In this document: positions 1-11,549 of the stretch, in pieces
Position numbering within the stretch: the stretch's first letter is position 1
Layout of the letters: every line of letters begins with the position of its first letter
DNA from: Ichthyophis bannanicus
Taxonomy: Eukaryota; Chordata; Amphibia; Gymnophiona; Ichthyophiidae
Direction: 5' to 3'
Assembly: GCA_033557465.1 (NCBI GenBank)
Contig: CM066033.1
Span: 232,440,109-232,504,108, forward strand
DNA: 64,000 bases
Program-made: the position numbers and the translations under genes
The notes under the pieces: model-generated
The model's input: the letters and a program-made list of their open reading frames with translations, nothing else
The model's database searches: none
What the model was told of the DNA's origin: nothing

Positions 1-80
1 AAAGAAAAATAAACTTGTTTCTAGTGACCTTTAGAAAGAGCCCTTCCAATTAGGAGGCAAAAGATATGTGAAGTTGCCTT

Positions 81-376
81 AAATAGATGTTAAAGGTAAA
101 TGATAGATCAAAGGAACAATTTAAAAGACCCCTTCTATCAAACCAAGGACTGTGTGAATCACCCAGGAAATTGGTAAGCCTTTACCTTATAAGCACAGGA
201 CAGGGCTTACCTGTAGCAGCCAACTTTAAAATAGATGTTAAAGGTAAATGATAGATCAAAGGAACAATTTAAAAGGCCCCTTCTATCAAACCAAGGACTG
301 TGTGAATCACCCAGGAAATTGGTAAGCCTTTACCTTATAAGCACAGGACAGGGCTTACCTGTAGCAGCCAACTTTT
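81..376. repeat. 148-bp tandem duplication
   Basis: Two nearly identical units lie head to tail, the first starting at 81 and the second at 229. Each begins aaatagatgttaaagg and ends near cagccaacttt, giving a period of 148 bp. I see only a few base differences, such as gacccc versus ggcccc, so the duplication is recent or conserved. No coding potential or transposon terminus is visible. The stretch from 377 to about 480 shows nothing I recognise. Confidence 0.9.
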
Positions 377-606
377 AACAAGTCTTCTTTCCCTTTCTCC
401 CTCCCTGACTCCCCTGGGATAAGGGCAGCTTTATAGGTGCTTAAACCTCTTAAAGGGAAGGAAGAGCCCATATTCACTCTCAGGTCAGATATTTATCCTC
501 ATCAGGCATACAAGAATTCGCGGACTACCTACAGTCAAAAACAATCCAGACCAACAAAGTTACACCACCCACCCCTGTGTATAGACCACGCCACCCAATG
601 ACACTA

Positions 607-2513
607 TCCACCTTCTCAACACCATCAGAGAAAAACATCGAAGACACTATTACTGCGATTAACACCACCACAGCGCCAAATGATCCCTGCCCAGCGTTCT
701 GGATTAAAACACTGCGCAAGGAATTTAGCCCTTTCCCGGACAAACTCATCGATCTCTCCTCAATGGGCTCATTCCCATGAAGCCTGAAGCAAACATCCAT
801 TAGACCACTCCTAAAAAACTGCAAACTGGACCCCCAGAAGGTGAATTCTTACAGGCCAATCTCAAGCATCCCACTAATGGCCAAAATAATTGAAAAGCTC
901 GTCCACAAACAAATCCAACACCATATTGAGACCACCGCACCCTTAGATCCATGCCAACATGGGTTCAGGGAATCGCACGGAGTTGAGACGCTCCTGACCA
1001 CTCTCTTCAACACACTAATCACCGGATTGGACAACAGCAGACAAGGATACACTCTAATCTTCCTGGACATTGCCGCAGCATTCGACTCCATTGACCATGA
1101 TCTGCTCGTAGGGTGCCTTGCAGAGAAAGGGATCCAGGACATGGCCTTAAGCTGGTACAAATCATACCTGTCGGACAGATGGCAGCATGTACGGATTGGC
1201 CCCATGATCTCCAAACCGTTCCAGCAAAAACAGGGGGTTCCACAGGGCTCCTCCCTCTTGGCGCTGTTTTTCAACATATATATGCAGCCCATCTGTGCAC
1301 TCACCCGCTCCTTCGGCATCTCATGCCTCATATACGCCGATGACATGTTACTCTACATGCCATTCTCAACCGACCAGCTGGATTATATGCCGACGACATG
1401 TTACTCTACATGCCATTCTCAACCGACCAGCTGGATTTCTCACCACTAACTACCTGCTTTGATGCTATCACCGACTGGCTCCACACTCAGAACCTCAGAA
1501 TAAACGTCAAGAAAACTGAGGCACTATTCATCACCAGGAAGCAAGCTTTCGCTCCTCCAGCAGCACTAAAAGTAAGATGCGCCAAGCTCCAAAGCAAGCC
1601 CACAATCCGCTACTTAGTGGTCACACTAGACCAACAGTTGCATATGAAAGCCAACATAAACAACACTGTCAAGGCAGTATACCACAAAATATGTACAATC
1701 CGGCACCTACAACCTCTACTGGAACCAGACGACTTCAGGATAATCTACCAAGCATTGGTAATCCCCCACTTTGATTATGCCAAAGCCATCCTACAGGGAC
1801 TACCAAAAAATACACTGAACCCACTGCAGCTGGCAATGAACGCAGCCATCAGAATACTACATGGAGCCGCCAGGAGGGAGCACATAACCCAATCCTGAAG
1901 CACCTTCACTGGCTGCCGGTCCACTGCAGACTCACCTTCAAAATCCTATTGCTGACCTTCAAGGTCATTAACAGTCTCACCTCCTCCTCCATCACAGACC
2001 TCATTCTCCCCACTCCCCCAAACAGAGCCAGAAGGTCAGTCACAGTCAACACCCTAAGTATCCCTAGAAAGATCACGAAATGATTAATTACTTTAGCATT
2101 GTCTCCTCCTTGTTGTGGGCTAGGTAGAGTGCTTACTGGATGTACTTAGTTATGGTATTATGTTTTCTTGGCATGATTTGGTGTTGGGTGAATGTAAGGC
2201 TCTTGTTTCTTTGTATTTGCTTTTGTAAGTTGTTGAAAATATTATAAATAAAAAAAAAAAAAAAAAGATCACGAAATGTTCTCAAGCAACAAGAAACAGA
2301 GCCTTCATGTACTATGCACTCATGTGTTGGAATGCCCTCCCGCCTGGCCTCCGGGCCATTACGGACCTTACCCAGTTCAGGAAGGCGCTGAAACACCACC
2401 TTTTCCTCCAGCACTATTCTCATAACGAGGACACACAACAGCCACCCATCCGCAACCACCAAGGCAGTCGCCCCAAAACACCTACAACACACAGCCTCAG
2501 CCCTGCACAGTAG
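607..2513 (+). pseudogene. LINE ORF2 remnant (reverse transcriptase), frameshifted
   Basis: The remnant encodes part of a non-LTR retrotransposon reverse transcriptase that would copy its own RNA at a nicked target. Visible RT blocks are YRPISSIPLMAKIIEKLV, IFLDIAAAFDSIDHDLL (first catalytic Asp), GVPQGSS and YADDMLLYMP (catalytic Asp pair), followed by NVKKTEALFI. The reading frame shifts at the 53-bp direct duplication (copies starting at 1331 and 1384), because 53 is not a multiple of three and the YADD block is encoded twice. The frame then continues from 1398 to 1898 and resumes after the insert, at 2307-2513, with the LINE C-terminal motif WNALPPGLR. The endonuclease domain is absent. 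It cannot make a functional enzyme. Confidence 0.85.
2083..2263 (+). mobile_element. 5'-truncated L1-like insert with 15-bp target duplication
   Basis: A 181-bp segment interrupts the LINE. It is flanked by the identical 15-mer aaagatcacgaaatg at 2068-2082 and 2264-2278, and it ends in a polyadenylation-like attataaata followed by a long A run. Long target duplications, an A tail and extreme 5' truncation are hallmarks of L1-type target-primed reverse transcription. The body resembles an L1 3' UTR, but I cannot name the family. A processed RNA copy moved by L1 machinery is the alternative. Confidence 0.8.
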
Positions 2514-2926
2514 CACTACCAGACACCTGAGCATGCACATGTATATAGTCACCTAATCTTGTAAATAGTAGCTAGGCAGCCCGGTCGCCACTTCACTGCT
2601 GCTGACCCGACTGCTTAGCCTGTATTAAAATTACCTAAACAAGTAGCCAGGATACTGCGTAGCATGTACATAGTTACATCAGTTAGCCCAAGTTGCAAGA
2701 CCCTGTTTTTTGTAAGTTCAGTACGGGAGACGCCTGTAACTGTACAAACCTGCTGTTGACTGTAAACTGAGCTAATTTTAAAGAGCACAGTATAGAAAAG
2801 ACTTTAAATAACTAAATAAATACATACATACATTAAGGACCTGAAATTAGTTAATGTTGAGGAGATTAGGTATAGTTTTATTAGTAAAAGTATCCCCAGC
2901 AAAACGTAAGTAAGAAAACAACTTAA

Positions 2927-3868
2927 GTGCCGAAACACAACCTTAAAACTAAGCTGCAGACAGCAGTCCAGCAGCACGATGGGGATTTTCCAGTTTTTGC
3001 ATTGAGTGTCACATGCATGATTTTCTCCCAGTTGGAGGGGTTTAACGTGTGCACTAGGTGCAAGGAGCTCTTTGCTCTCAGGAAACGAGTCCGATCTCCG
3101 GAGGCTAGCTTAGCAGACTTGGAAGACATAAGGAAGACAGAGAGGTACATAGGAGAGACCTACAGGGATGTAGTACCGAAGTCCCACTTCCAGTTTGGAA
3201 GCATCCCTGTTGCCATGGAGGAGAGAGGTCACGTGACAGGAGAACATCATCCTGGTGTGGCAGGAAGTGATCCTGTAGCTAGGACGTGTCCTCCAGGTGA
3301 TGTAAAACCCTCTCGCACCGAGGAAGTTTCTTCAGGGCCATGTGCCCATGAGGGAAGGGTTAGAACAGCCGTTATAGTTGGTGATTCGATTATTAGGCAT
3401 GTAGATAGCTGGGTGGTTGGTGGACTTGAGGATCGCCTGGTAACATGCCTACCTGGCGAAGGTAGCGGACCTCACAAGCCACCTAGACAAGGTCTTAGAT
3501 AGTGCTGGGGAGAAGTCTGCTGTCTTGGTACATGTTGATACCAATGACATAGGAAAGTGTGGTAGGGAGGTTCTGGAGGACAAATTGAGGCTTTTAGGTA
3601 GGAAGTTGAAATCCAGAACTTCCAGGGTAGCATTCTCCAAAATGTTTCCCGTTCCATGAACAGGACCCCAAAGGCAGGCAGAGCTCCGGAGTCTCAATGC
3701 ATGGATGAGAGGATGGTGCATGGAAGTGGGTTTTGGATTTGTTAGGAACTGGGCAACATTCTTGGGAAAGGAGGGGCTTTTCTGAAGGGATGGGCTCCAC
3801 CTTAACCGGGATGGAATCAGGCTGCTGGCATTAACCTTTAAAAAGGAGATAGAGCAGCTTTTAAACTA
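2927..3868 (+). pseudogene. CR1 ORF1 with SGNH esterase-like domain (frameshifted)
   Basis: In CR1 elements ORF1 usually carries a zinc-finger-like or coiled-coil N-terminus and an SGNH-hydrolase (esterase) domain of uncertain role in retrotransposition. Here an N-terminal part with CTRCKELFALRKRV is followed by the esterase block VIVGDSIIRHVD, whose Ser in GDS is the nucleophile position. After a frameshift near 3465 the frame continues with VHVDTNDIGK and, further on, RDGLHLNRDG, which holds the Asp-x-x-His pair typical of the family. The first open frame ends at 3502. Stops follow at several places, including just before RDGLHL. The start at 2927 is the first Met and is not certain. Confidence 0.75.
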
Positions 3869-6083
3869 GATAATAGGGGAACGCAGACAGTCGCCTAAGA
3901 GCGCATGGTTCGGAACAATGTATCCTTGAAGGATATTAGCAAAAGATTGAAGTTAGGGCATATCGGCAGAGAGGATCCAATAAAGACAAAAGTAATCCAA
4001 ATGCCCTTAAGTACCGAGCAGACAGAGCTTAAAGATTCCAAATTGCCCCTGCCTACCAATAACCAGATTAATATGAATAAAATACAGCCTCTAAAATGCT
4101 TGTATGCAAATGCTAGAAGTCTAAAAAAATATGATGGGAGAATTAGAATGTAGAGCACTAAAGAGGTCAGATATGATTAGTATCTCAGAGACCTAGTGGA
4201 AGGAGGACAACCAGTGGGACACTGTGATACCAGGGTACAAACTATATCATAATGATAGAGCAGATAAAATTGGTGGAGAGTCTGCACTCTGTTAGAAATG
4301 TCATTGAGTCACAAAAGATTAAAGTCTTGCAGGAAACAAAATACACTGTAGAATCTCTATGGATTGAAATTTCATGTGGGAAGAGGCAAGCGTTGGCAGT
4401 GCGGGTGTACTCTCGACCGCTGGCCAGAATGAGCAAATGGATGATGAAATGCTCAAAGAAATCAGGTAAGTTAACAAAAGTTATAGCACAGTAATAATGG
4501 GTGATTCAATTACCCCGATATCGACTAGACCAGTGTCATGGCAGGACGTGCTAGGGAGATAAAGCTTCTAGATGAAATAAATGACTGCTTCTTCGAGCAG
4601 CTCGTTCATGAGCTGACCAGATGGGAAGCCATTTCGGAGCTAGTCCTTAGAGGAACACAAGATCTGGTGCAAGAGAGAAGGGTGTTGGGGCCACTTGGCA
4701 ATAGTGATCATAGCATGATCACATTTGATTTAATAAATGGAGACAGGACAACAAGGAAATCCAAAGTACTACCTTTTAACTTTCAAATGGGAAACTATGA
4801 TAAAATGAGGAAAATAGTTAGGAAAAAACTAAAAGGAGCAGTTGCAAAGGTTAAACATTTACATCAAGCATGGGTGCTGTTTAAAAATACTATCTTAGAA
4901 GGAAGTCCAAAAAACTGCCATCATGGTTTAAAGGTGAGGTCAGAGAAGGTGCTGTTGCCAAAAAAGCATCTTTCAGGAAATGGAAAAATGAGCCAAATGG
5001 TGAAAACTAGAAACAACATAAGCACTGGCAAATTAGATGCAAGGAATTGATAAGGCAGGCAAAGAGAGAATTTGAGAAGAAGCTTGCTTTGGAAGCAAAA
5101 ACATATAATAACTTTTTCAAGTACATTTGTAGCAAAAAAAACTGCGAGAGAGTCAGTTTGACCTTTAGAAGATAGAGGGGCAAAAGGGACACTAAGAGGA
5201 GACAAGGCCATAACGGAGAGACTGAATGAATTCTTTGCTTCGGTATTTACTGAGGAAGATGTAGGGATGTTACCCATGACTGAAATCATATTTAGAGGTG
5301 ATGCCATAGAAGGATTGAAAGAAATATCGATACACTGGAAAGATGTATTACTACTATTTGATAAACTGAAGAGTAGCAAATCACCTGGACCAGATGGTAT
5401 ACATCCAAAGGTGTTGAAAGAACTGAAATATTAGATTGAGAACATAGTATTAGTAATCTGTGAACTATCATTAAGATGATCTGTAATACTTGAAGATTGG
5501 AGGATAGCCAATGTAATGCCAATTTTTAAAAAGGGTTTCAGGTGTGATACGGGAAACAGCAGACTGATGAGTCTGATGTCAGTACTGGGAAAAATGGTAG
5601 AAACCATTATAGAGAACAAAATTACTGAACATATAGATAGTCCTTGTTTAATAGGAGACAGCCAACATGGCTTTAGCCAAGGAAGATCTTGTTTTAAGGT
5701 GTGAATAAACAATTAGACAAAAGTGAGTCGTTTGATATAGTGTATATGGATTTTCAGAAAGCCTTTGACAAGGTCCCTCATGAGAGACTCTTGGCGAAAT
5801 TAGAAAGTCATGGAATAGGAGGCAGTGTACTATTGTAGATCAGGAACTGATTAAAAGAGAGAAAGCAGAGTGTAGGGCTAAATGGCCAGTTTTCCCAATG
5901 TAGAAAGGTGAAATACTGGAGTACACCAGGGATCTGTGCTGGGTCTGCTGCTTTTTAACATATTCACAAGTGACCTGGAAATGGGAATAATGAATGAGGT
6001 AATCAAATTTGCAGATAACACAAAATTATTCAACGTTGTTAAAACCCAAGAGGATCATGAAAAATTGCAAAAGGACCTTGATT

Positions 6084-6278
6084 TATTTATTTATTTATTA
6101 CAATTTCTTATATACCGCACTATTCGACATCAGCGCGGTTTACATTAAAACACAAGGACCAGAACAACAGGCTGTTCAGTTTTACAGAGAACAGGTGTAC
6201 AAACTTGGATAACATGGGTGAACTATTTACATAAAATATCTACAAGTAGGCGTGATGGCAAAGCTCTAGAATACTAAA
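6084..6278 (-). mobile_element. Antisense LINE/SINE 3' tail insertion with 5-bp duplication
   Basis: A 195-bp insert breaks CR1-3 between its codons for QKDLD and KLEDW. It is flanked by ttgat at 6079-6083 and 6279-6283. Read on the minus strand it ends in a gcggtatataag-type stem followed by an aaat repeat. The same tail closes the SINE at 50,342-50,647 and the LINE at 25,569-29,182. It is therefore a truncated SINE or LINE 3' end inserted backwards. Confidence 0.75.
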
Positions 6279-6586
6279 TTGATAAATTGGAAGACTGGAT
6301 GTTCAAATGGCAGATGAAATTTAATGTGGACAAGTGCAAATTTATGCATCTAGGAAAGAACAACCAAAACTATGGTAACCCAGGAAAACAATTTAGGCAT
6401 CATCATGGACAGCAGATAGCAACCCTCCGCCCTAGTGTGCAGCGGTGGCCAAGAAAGCAAATAGAATGCTAGGAATCATAAGGAAAGGAATGGAGAATTA
6501 AACAAAAGATATTATAATGCCTCTGTATCGTTACATAGTGCGACCGCACCTTGAATATTGTGTGCAAATCTGGTTACCATATCTTA

Positions 6587-7421
6587 TGACTCCCAGATTT
6601 ACCTCTCTATGCCTGAAATCTCTCTGGCAATCCAGACCCGGATCTCTGCCTGCCTTTCTGACATTGCTGCCTGGATGTCTCACCGCCGCTTGAAATTGAA
6701 CATGGGCAAGACTGAACTTCTTATCTTTCCCCCTAAAACCTCCCCTCCTCTTCCCCCTTTCTCAATCTCTGTGGATAACTCTGTACTCCTTCCTGTTTCC
6801 TCGGCCCGCAATCTTGGGGTTGTCTTTGACTCCTCTCTCTCTTTCTCCATACATATCCATCTGATAGCTAAGACCTGCCGTTTCTTTCTCTATTACATCA
6901 GCAAAATCCGCCCTTTCCTTTCTGAACACACTACTAAGATGATTATCCATTCCTTAATCACCTCCCGTCTTGACTACTGTAACCTACTCCTTGCTGGTCC
7001 CCCTTTGAATCATCTCTCTCCTCTTCAATCTGTTCAACACTCTGATGCACGGCTAATCTTCCACCAGCCTCGTCATGCCCATATTACTCCTCTTCTCAAG
7101 TCACTTCACTGGCTCCCTATCCATTTCCGCATCCAGTTCAAACTTCTCCTGCTGACCTATAAATGCATTCACTCTGTGGCTTCTCACTACCTTTCTCCTC
7201 TTATCTCTCCTTACAACCCCCTTCGGGAACTCCGCTCTTCTAGCAAACTGCTTCTATCTGTGCCCGTCTCTTCTATTGCTAACTCCAGACTTTGTTCCTT
7301 TCACCTTGCTGCGCCTTATGCCTGGAACAAACCACCTGTGTCTGTACGCCAGGCGCCTTCTCTAACCCTCTTCAAATTGAGGCTGAAAACTCACCTCTTC
7401 GCTGCTGCTTTTGAATCTTGA
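6587..7421 (+). pseudogene. L2 ORF2 C-terminal part (open but truncated)
   Basis: An uninterrupted frame of about 280 codons encodes the thumb and C-terminal region of an L2-clade reverse transcriptase. Landmarks are RRLKLNMGKTELLIFPP, ARNLGVVFDSSLSF, SRLDYCNLLLAGPP and LLKSLHWLPIHFRIQFK, then a typical LINE end with LKTHLFAAAF. The open frame begins at 6558, inside the CR1, so its first codons are not L2. The endonuclease and the RT catalytic YADD block are missing, so this is a 5'-truncated copy without activity. Its long open frame reflects recent insertion. Confidence 0.85.
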
Positions 7422-7597
7422 CTCACCTGATCTCCTTTTTCTTTTTCTTTCCCCCTTGTTTTATCCCTGCCTACACCTTCTGTGTTGTCTGTCTTGACTA
7501 GATTGTAAGCTCTGATGAGCAGGGACTGCCTCTTACATGTCTGTGCAGCGCTGCATACGACTTGTAGTGCTATACAAATGCTCAGTAGTAGTAGTAG
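6587..7597 (+). mobile_element. L2-clade LINE 3' end inserted into CR1-3
   Basis: This fragment carries the C-terminal third of an L2-type ORF2 and its 3' UTR, ending in an agtagtagtagt repeat. The CR1 coding text stops at atctta (6581-6586) and resumes at aaaaggatat (7601), exactly as in the uninterrupted CR1 copies, so the borders are well defined. A tta at 7598-7600 may be a 3-bp target duplication. The insert is much less damaged than the surrounding CR1, so it is younger. Confidence 0.88.
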
Positions 7598-8010
7598 TTA
7601 AAAAGGATATACGTTATTAGAAAAGGTTCAGAGAAGAGCCACCAAAATGGTAAAGGGATTGGAAGGATACCCCTATGAGGAGAGGCTAAAAAGGTTAGGG
7701 CTCTTCAACCTGGAAAAGAGATAGCTCAGGGGAGATATTATGGAGGTCTATAAATTAATGAACGGAGTAGAACAGGTAAACATAGATCGATTGTTTACAC
7801 CATCAAAATATAGAAAGACTAGGGGACATGCAATGAAGCTTAAAACTAATAAGAGAAAATATTTTCTCACTCAATGTGTAATCAAACTCTGGAATTCGTT
7901 ACTGGAGAATGTAATAAAAGTTGTTAATGTAGCTGGCTTTAAAAAAAGGTTTGGTCAAGTTCCTGAAGGATAGGTCCATAAACCATTATTAAAGAGGACC
8001 CAGGAAATCC

Positions 8011-8565
8011 ACTGCTTTCCATAAATAAATCTTTCCGAATATTACTCCTGAGTCTATCCCCTTGTACCTTCATTCTATGGCCCCTCATTGCAGAGCTTTC
8101 TTTCAATTGAAAGAGGCTCTCCTGTGCATTTATGCCATGGAGGTATTTAAATGTTTCTATCACATCTCCTCTCTTCTGCCTTTCCTCTAAAGTATACATA
8201 CTGAGATATTTAAGTCTGTTCCCATATGGTTTATACGAAGACCACTGACCATTTCGGTAGCCACCCTCTGCACAGACTCCACCCTGTTTATATCTTTTTG
8301 AAGATATGGTTTCCCGAATTGCATGCAGTACTCAAAATGAGGTTGCGCAAGAGACTTATTCAGAGGCATTATCACCTCCTTTTTCCTGCTGGCCAATCCT
8401 CTCCCTATGCATCCAGGCATCCTTATGGCTTTCACTGTTGCCTTTTCTACCTGCTTAGCCACTTTAACATCATTAGAAACAATCATGTCCAGGTCCCGCT
8501 CCTCTTTCGTGGACAGAAGTACTTCACCCCTTATACTGTACCGCTCTCTTGGATTTTTGTAGTTT
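8011..8565 (-). mobile_element. Older CR1 fragment (CR1-4), 3' half
   Basis: The minus strand encodes the CR1 C-terminal domain of a different, older subfamily. Readable landmarks are EERDLDMIVSNDVKVAKQ, PLNKSLAQPHFEYCMQFGKP and VESVQRVATEMVSGLR, then the downstream EERQKRGDVIETFKYLHG. It ends abruptly near 8565, where DIRS-associated sequence starts. Its upstream half is found on the same strand at 14,690-14,985, beyond the DIRS element, so the two were once continuous. Confidence 0.8.
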
Positions 8566-8859
8566 GTGATGGAGTATATAGAATGTTAGCCATCCCTCTC
8601 CAAAGGGATTATCAGCAGTCCCCTTTAAGAGGGTCTGCAGCTCAGAGTTCAGGGTTGGGAGGGTGTGGCTCACAGGGAGGGGTTAAAAACCTAGCAGGCT
8701 GTAGGAGGGAGAGAGGCCCATGGAGCCAGAAGTCCTTCCAAGACAAGCCGTGCAAAGGACTTCTGAGGTAGGAACTTTAACTGGGGCTGGAGGATTCAGA
8801 AGAATCAGCTTTGTGGAAGTTTAACTAACTGGGACAGAATAAAAGCTGTTTCCATATTG

Positions 8860-8976
8860 TCCTGCTAGACCATTCCAGACAAGTGGTTTGTGTTCCACTA
8901 CTAGCAGATTTGTAGAGACAAAAAAACAATGAAAAGCCCAGGTTTCAATGATATCACTCCCATGCCTCTATTCACC
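8860..8976 (+). repeat. DIRS left inverted terminal repeat
   Basis: It runs from tcctgctagacc through gaaaagcccaggttt to catgcctctattcacc, and is the reverse complement, with mismatches and small gaps, of 14,518-14,638. Inverted rather than direct termini distinguish DIRS1-like elements from the split direct repeats of Ngaro and PAT types. Confidence 0.85.
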
Positions 8977-9899
8977 TCAGTCACCAGAGGTCCCTTCAGT
9001 AATTCTTTGTCTCCATCAGATGGTGGATGGATTTTCTCCTCTCTGAAGAAAATCTGAGGATTGAGAAGAAAAAATTGATTAAATGCTCATAAACGACCAT
9101 CAATGGTGACTCTCATATGAGTGCGATGTGGGAGGCTCCTGTAGAGTACAGTCTTTTTGGTAGCCTTGGAGGAGGGAAAAATTGGTTCAGCTCCATGCTC
9201 TTACCCCAAATAAGAGCCTGTCGAGTAGCCAGAAAATTGGAAGGATCTGGAACAGTGCATCAGTCTCGCACAACCTCAATGCCCCCTCCCTACTCCTCTG
9301 TCCCCCCTGCTCTCTCCCGAAGATTGCAGAAGGCTTTTGGAGGGTTCTGTCTGTCAGCCACATTACATGCAGTGCTGTAAAGCCAATAAAACAGTTTCAG
9401 GGGAGTAGAACTGAGCTCAGCATGGATTCTCGACCTGGGGCTCTCAGAGGTTGTCCTTGTGAGGGGTTCCTGATTCAGTCTTCCTGGGCTGCAATTTGTG
9501 GTGGACTGCTGGTGACAGTGCAGTGCAGAGTCTTCCCACCATTTTCTGCATGCATTAGTAGCATTTTTAGCTATTGTGCAGCTAGTGGTTGCATATTCCT
9601 AGCGTGCATTCCACCCAAGCAACTCAAATGCATGTTTCTTCCCTAGTTTCTGTAATGCCCATTGCAGAAAAGTGTGTGCTTTTGAATCACCACAGCCTTA
9701 GCATGCACTATTGTGATACTTGCCTTAACTCTCTATGTCTTCTTCCAGGAAACATTGTTTGACCTATGGCAAGCAAGTTGGATTTGGGGCTCTAATCTTC
9801 TTGCATGGCAGCTTCTGAGTTGTCTCTGGAGGGTCTATTTTCCTCTCCTAGTTGGGGGATGTAGTTAGTCCGGCCTTACCTGCCTCAGGGCAGGAAATG

Positions 9900-11070
9900 A
9901 AGGATGGTGCTATGGGTAAAGATATCCAGCCGGCCAGAGGATCTGACATCATGCTGTGAGCTGCTCATCATCCTCTAAGGAGTCTGTGGTGGCTGTGCCC
10001 TCTGGTTGTGGGGGATAATTTCCAAGGAGAGCTCTGGACCAAGGATTGTCCTTTCCAGAATTCTTTTCATCTTTCCAGCAAGCCTGGTCCTTCTGGTGGG
10101 AAAATTTGGACCCTGCAGCCTCTGGGTGCAGCCTCATGCTGGGATGGGCTGAGAGTGGAAGCCCTGTTCAACTAACCTTGGCTAAATGTTCTCTGTGAGG
10201 GACACCACCTGGAGATTGAGGACAGCTGGTCCCGGTCCAAGACTTTGACTCTGGCTCTCATTCAGGGGGCTTGGTATTGGGCTCTAAGTTGGATGATGAA
10301 GTACTCTTGCCTTCAAAAGATTGTGAAGGGGCTAGAGTGTTCTGCCTATTATGGAAGGAGGAGCTGGCAACGTTGATTGCCAGAGTCTCATCCACCTTGA
10401 ATTTGATGGATGCTTCTGGCATGGAGCAGGAGCTGAAGATACACCAGCTCCTTCAAGAGGTGTGGAAATCCACTGCTGTCTTCCCATTCCTGGATGTGAT
10501 CAAGGATTTGATCTGATCAGAGTGGGACTCTCCTGACGCCTGACCTAAGGAGCTCAGGGTGTGTAAGAAGATCTACACTCTCTCGGATAAGAAGTGGGTC
10601 AAGTGGATTGGCATTCCCAAGGTGGCTGCACAGGTCACGGCAGTAACTAGGCAGACCACCATTCCTGTGGAAGGTGGATCGGCCTTGAAAGATCTTCTGG
10701 ACTGCAAGGTGAATTCATTGTTGTAGAGCCAGTTTACCATGGCGGTGGCTGTCCTGCAGTTGGCAGTATGTTCCAGCCTGACATCTCGAGCCCTGCTCCA
10801 GTGAATACAGTCTCTTTCACTGGATGATACTATCCCTCTTTTTGAGTTGGCTACGGCCTTCCTTTCTGATGCCATGTATGACCTGATACGTTTGGCAGCC
10901 AGGGCTGGTGCACTGAAGACAGTGTCACAGCATTGGATTTGGCTCAGGCACCGAGCAGCAGACACATTTTCCAAAGCCCAGTTGACTCATCTGTCCTTTA
11001 AGGGAAAGCTTCTGTTTGGAACCAATTTGGGGCAGCCATTGAAGGACCTGTGTGAAACAAAATCTTAGTG
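9900..11070 (+). pseudogene. DIRS gag-like region
   Basis: The region upstream of the RT codes in pieces for a protein resembling the DIRS gag-like ORF: SDKKWVKWIGIPKVAAQV near 10,575, then SLDDTIPLFELATAFLSDAM and LIRLAARAGALKTVSQ up to about 10,930. The frame has stops near 10,725 and 10,800. Gag-like proteins of DIRS elements are poorly conserved, so I assign it mainly by position directly upstream of the RT. From 8,980 to 9,900 I see only scattered short open frames within the same element and no identifiable domain. Confidence 0.55.
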
Positions 11071-11549
11071 CCTTCTGGAGGACAGGTCCAAGGGGCTTGT
11101 AAAGTGGGTTGGTGCCCCTTTCTTGTCAGCCCCTACCCATTCACCATGCTTGCCAGATTCCCGGGGTTCTCGGGACTCTCCGCATTACCGACCTGGAATA
11201 CCTTTCTTTCCCCTCCATTTCTGGGCTTCATGCTTGTTTTCAGTCCTTTCATGGAGTGCATGGGCCCAGAGACTCAGCCCCCTCCAGAGGAGGACCCTCC
11301 TGGACTGTACAATGAAGATTTGGGGGCTTGTTCCCTGGCTTCTGAAGTTGGAGGAAGGCTTCGCCATTTCTTTCAGGAATGGGTTCGGGTTACCAAGGAT
11401 CACTGGTGCTCGATGCCATGCAGTTTGCTATGTCCTGGAGTGCAAAGAGCCGATTCTAGATGCCTTCATCATCTCCACGTGTGGGTTTGTGAGTAAAGGC
11501 GCCACTGTGTTGGTCACCTTGGACAAGTTGCTGTGCCTAAAGGCAGTGG

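Larger units (their letters stand above)
485..2833 (+). mobile_element. 5'-truncated L2/CR1-group LINE copy
   Basis: This plus-strand non-LTR retrotransposon copy starts in the linker between endonuclease and reverse transcriptase (motif APNDPCPAFWIK) and runs through RT, the C-terminal domain and a 3' UTR ending in an AT-rich short repeat near 2810-2833. Its RT resembles the near full-length minus-strand element at 25,569-29,182, sharing the linker motif and the RPISSI start of the RT, so both belong to related families of the L2/CR1 (Jockey) group. It is broken by a 53-bp internal tandem duplication at about 1331-1436, by an L1-like insert at 2083-2263 and by frameshifts. The exact 5' breakpoint is uncertain. 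Confidence 0.85.
4095..7973 (+). pseudogene. CR1 ORF2 remnant (APE endonuclease, RT, C-terminal domain)
   Basis: This is the CR1 polyprotein-like ORF2, heavily mutated and interrupted. The endonuclease part shows YANARSLKKYDG near 4110 and the SDH catalytic block in LGNSDHSMITFDL near 4700. The RT part shows SKSPGPDGIHPKVLKEL near 5380, DFQKAFDKVPH near 5755 and FADNTKLFNVV near 6010. In the last, the catalytic FADD is FADN, so the second Asp is lost. WQMKFNVDKCKFMHLGKNN follows after the first insertion, near 6310. The CR1 C-terminus ([15 protein letters not shown], then RLFTPSKYRKTRG) appears at 7680-7810 after the L2 insertion. At least a dozen stops or frameshifts break it. Confidence 0.85.
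2834..8010 (+). mobile_element. CR1 LINE, long degraded copy (CR1-3)
   Basis: A long plus-strand CR1 retrotransposon with both ORFs recognisable: an esterase-type ORF1, then an ORF2 with APE endonuclease, RT and the CR1 C-terminal domain. The order and wording match the minus-strand CR1 copies at 42-50 kb closely. It is interrupted by an antisense LINE/SINE tail (6084-6278) and by an L2 3' fragment (6587-7597). It ends near 8010, where an oppositely oriented older CR1 begins. Many stops and frameshifts show that it is dead. The 5' limit is set by the end of the preceding LINE tail and is approximate. Confidence 0.88.

Noticed and set aside
2133..2552. Minus-strand frame of 139 codons
   Set aside because: It spans the poly(A) tail of the L1-like insert and the antisense of LINE coding sequence; a polyphenylalanine run shows it is an artefact.
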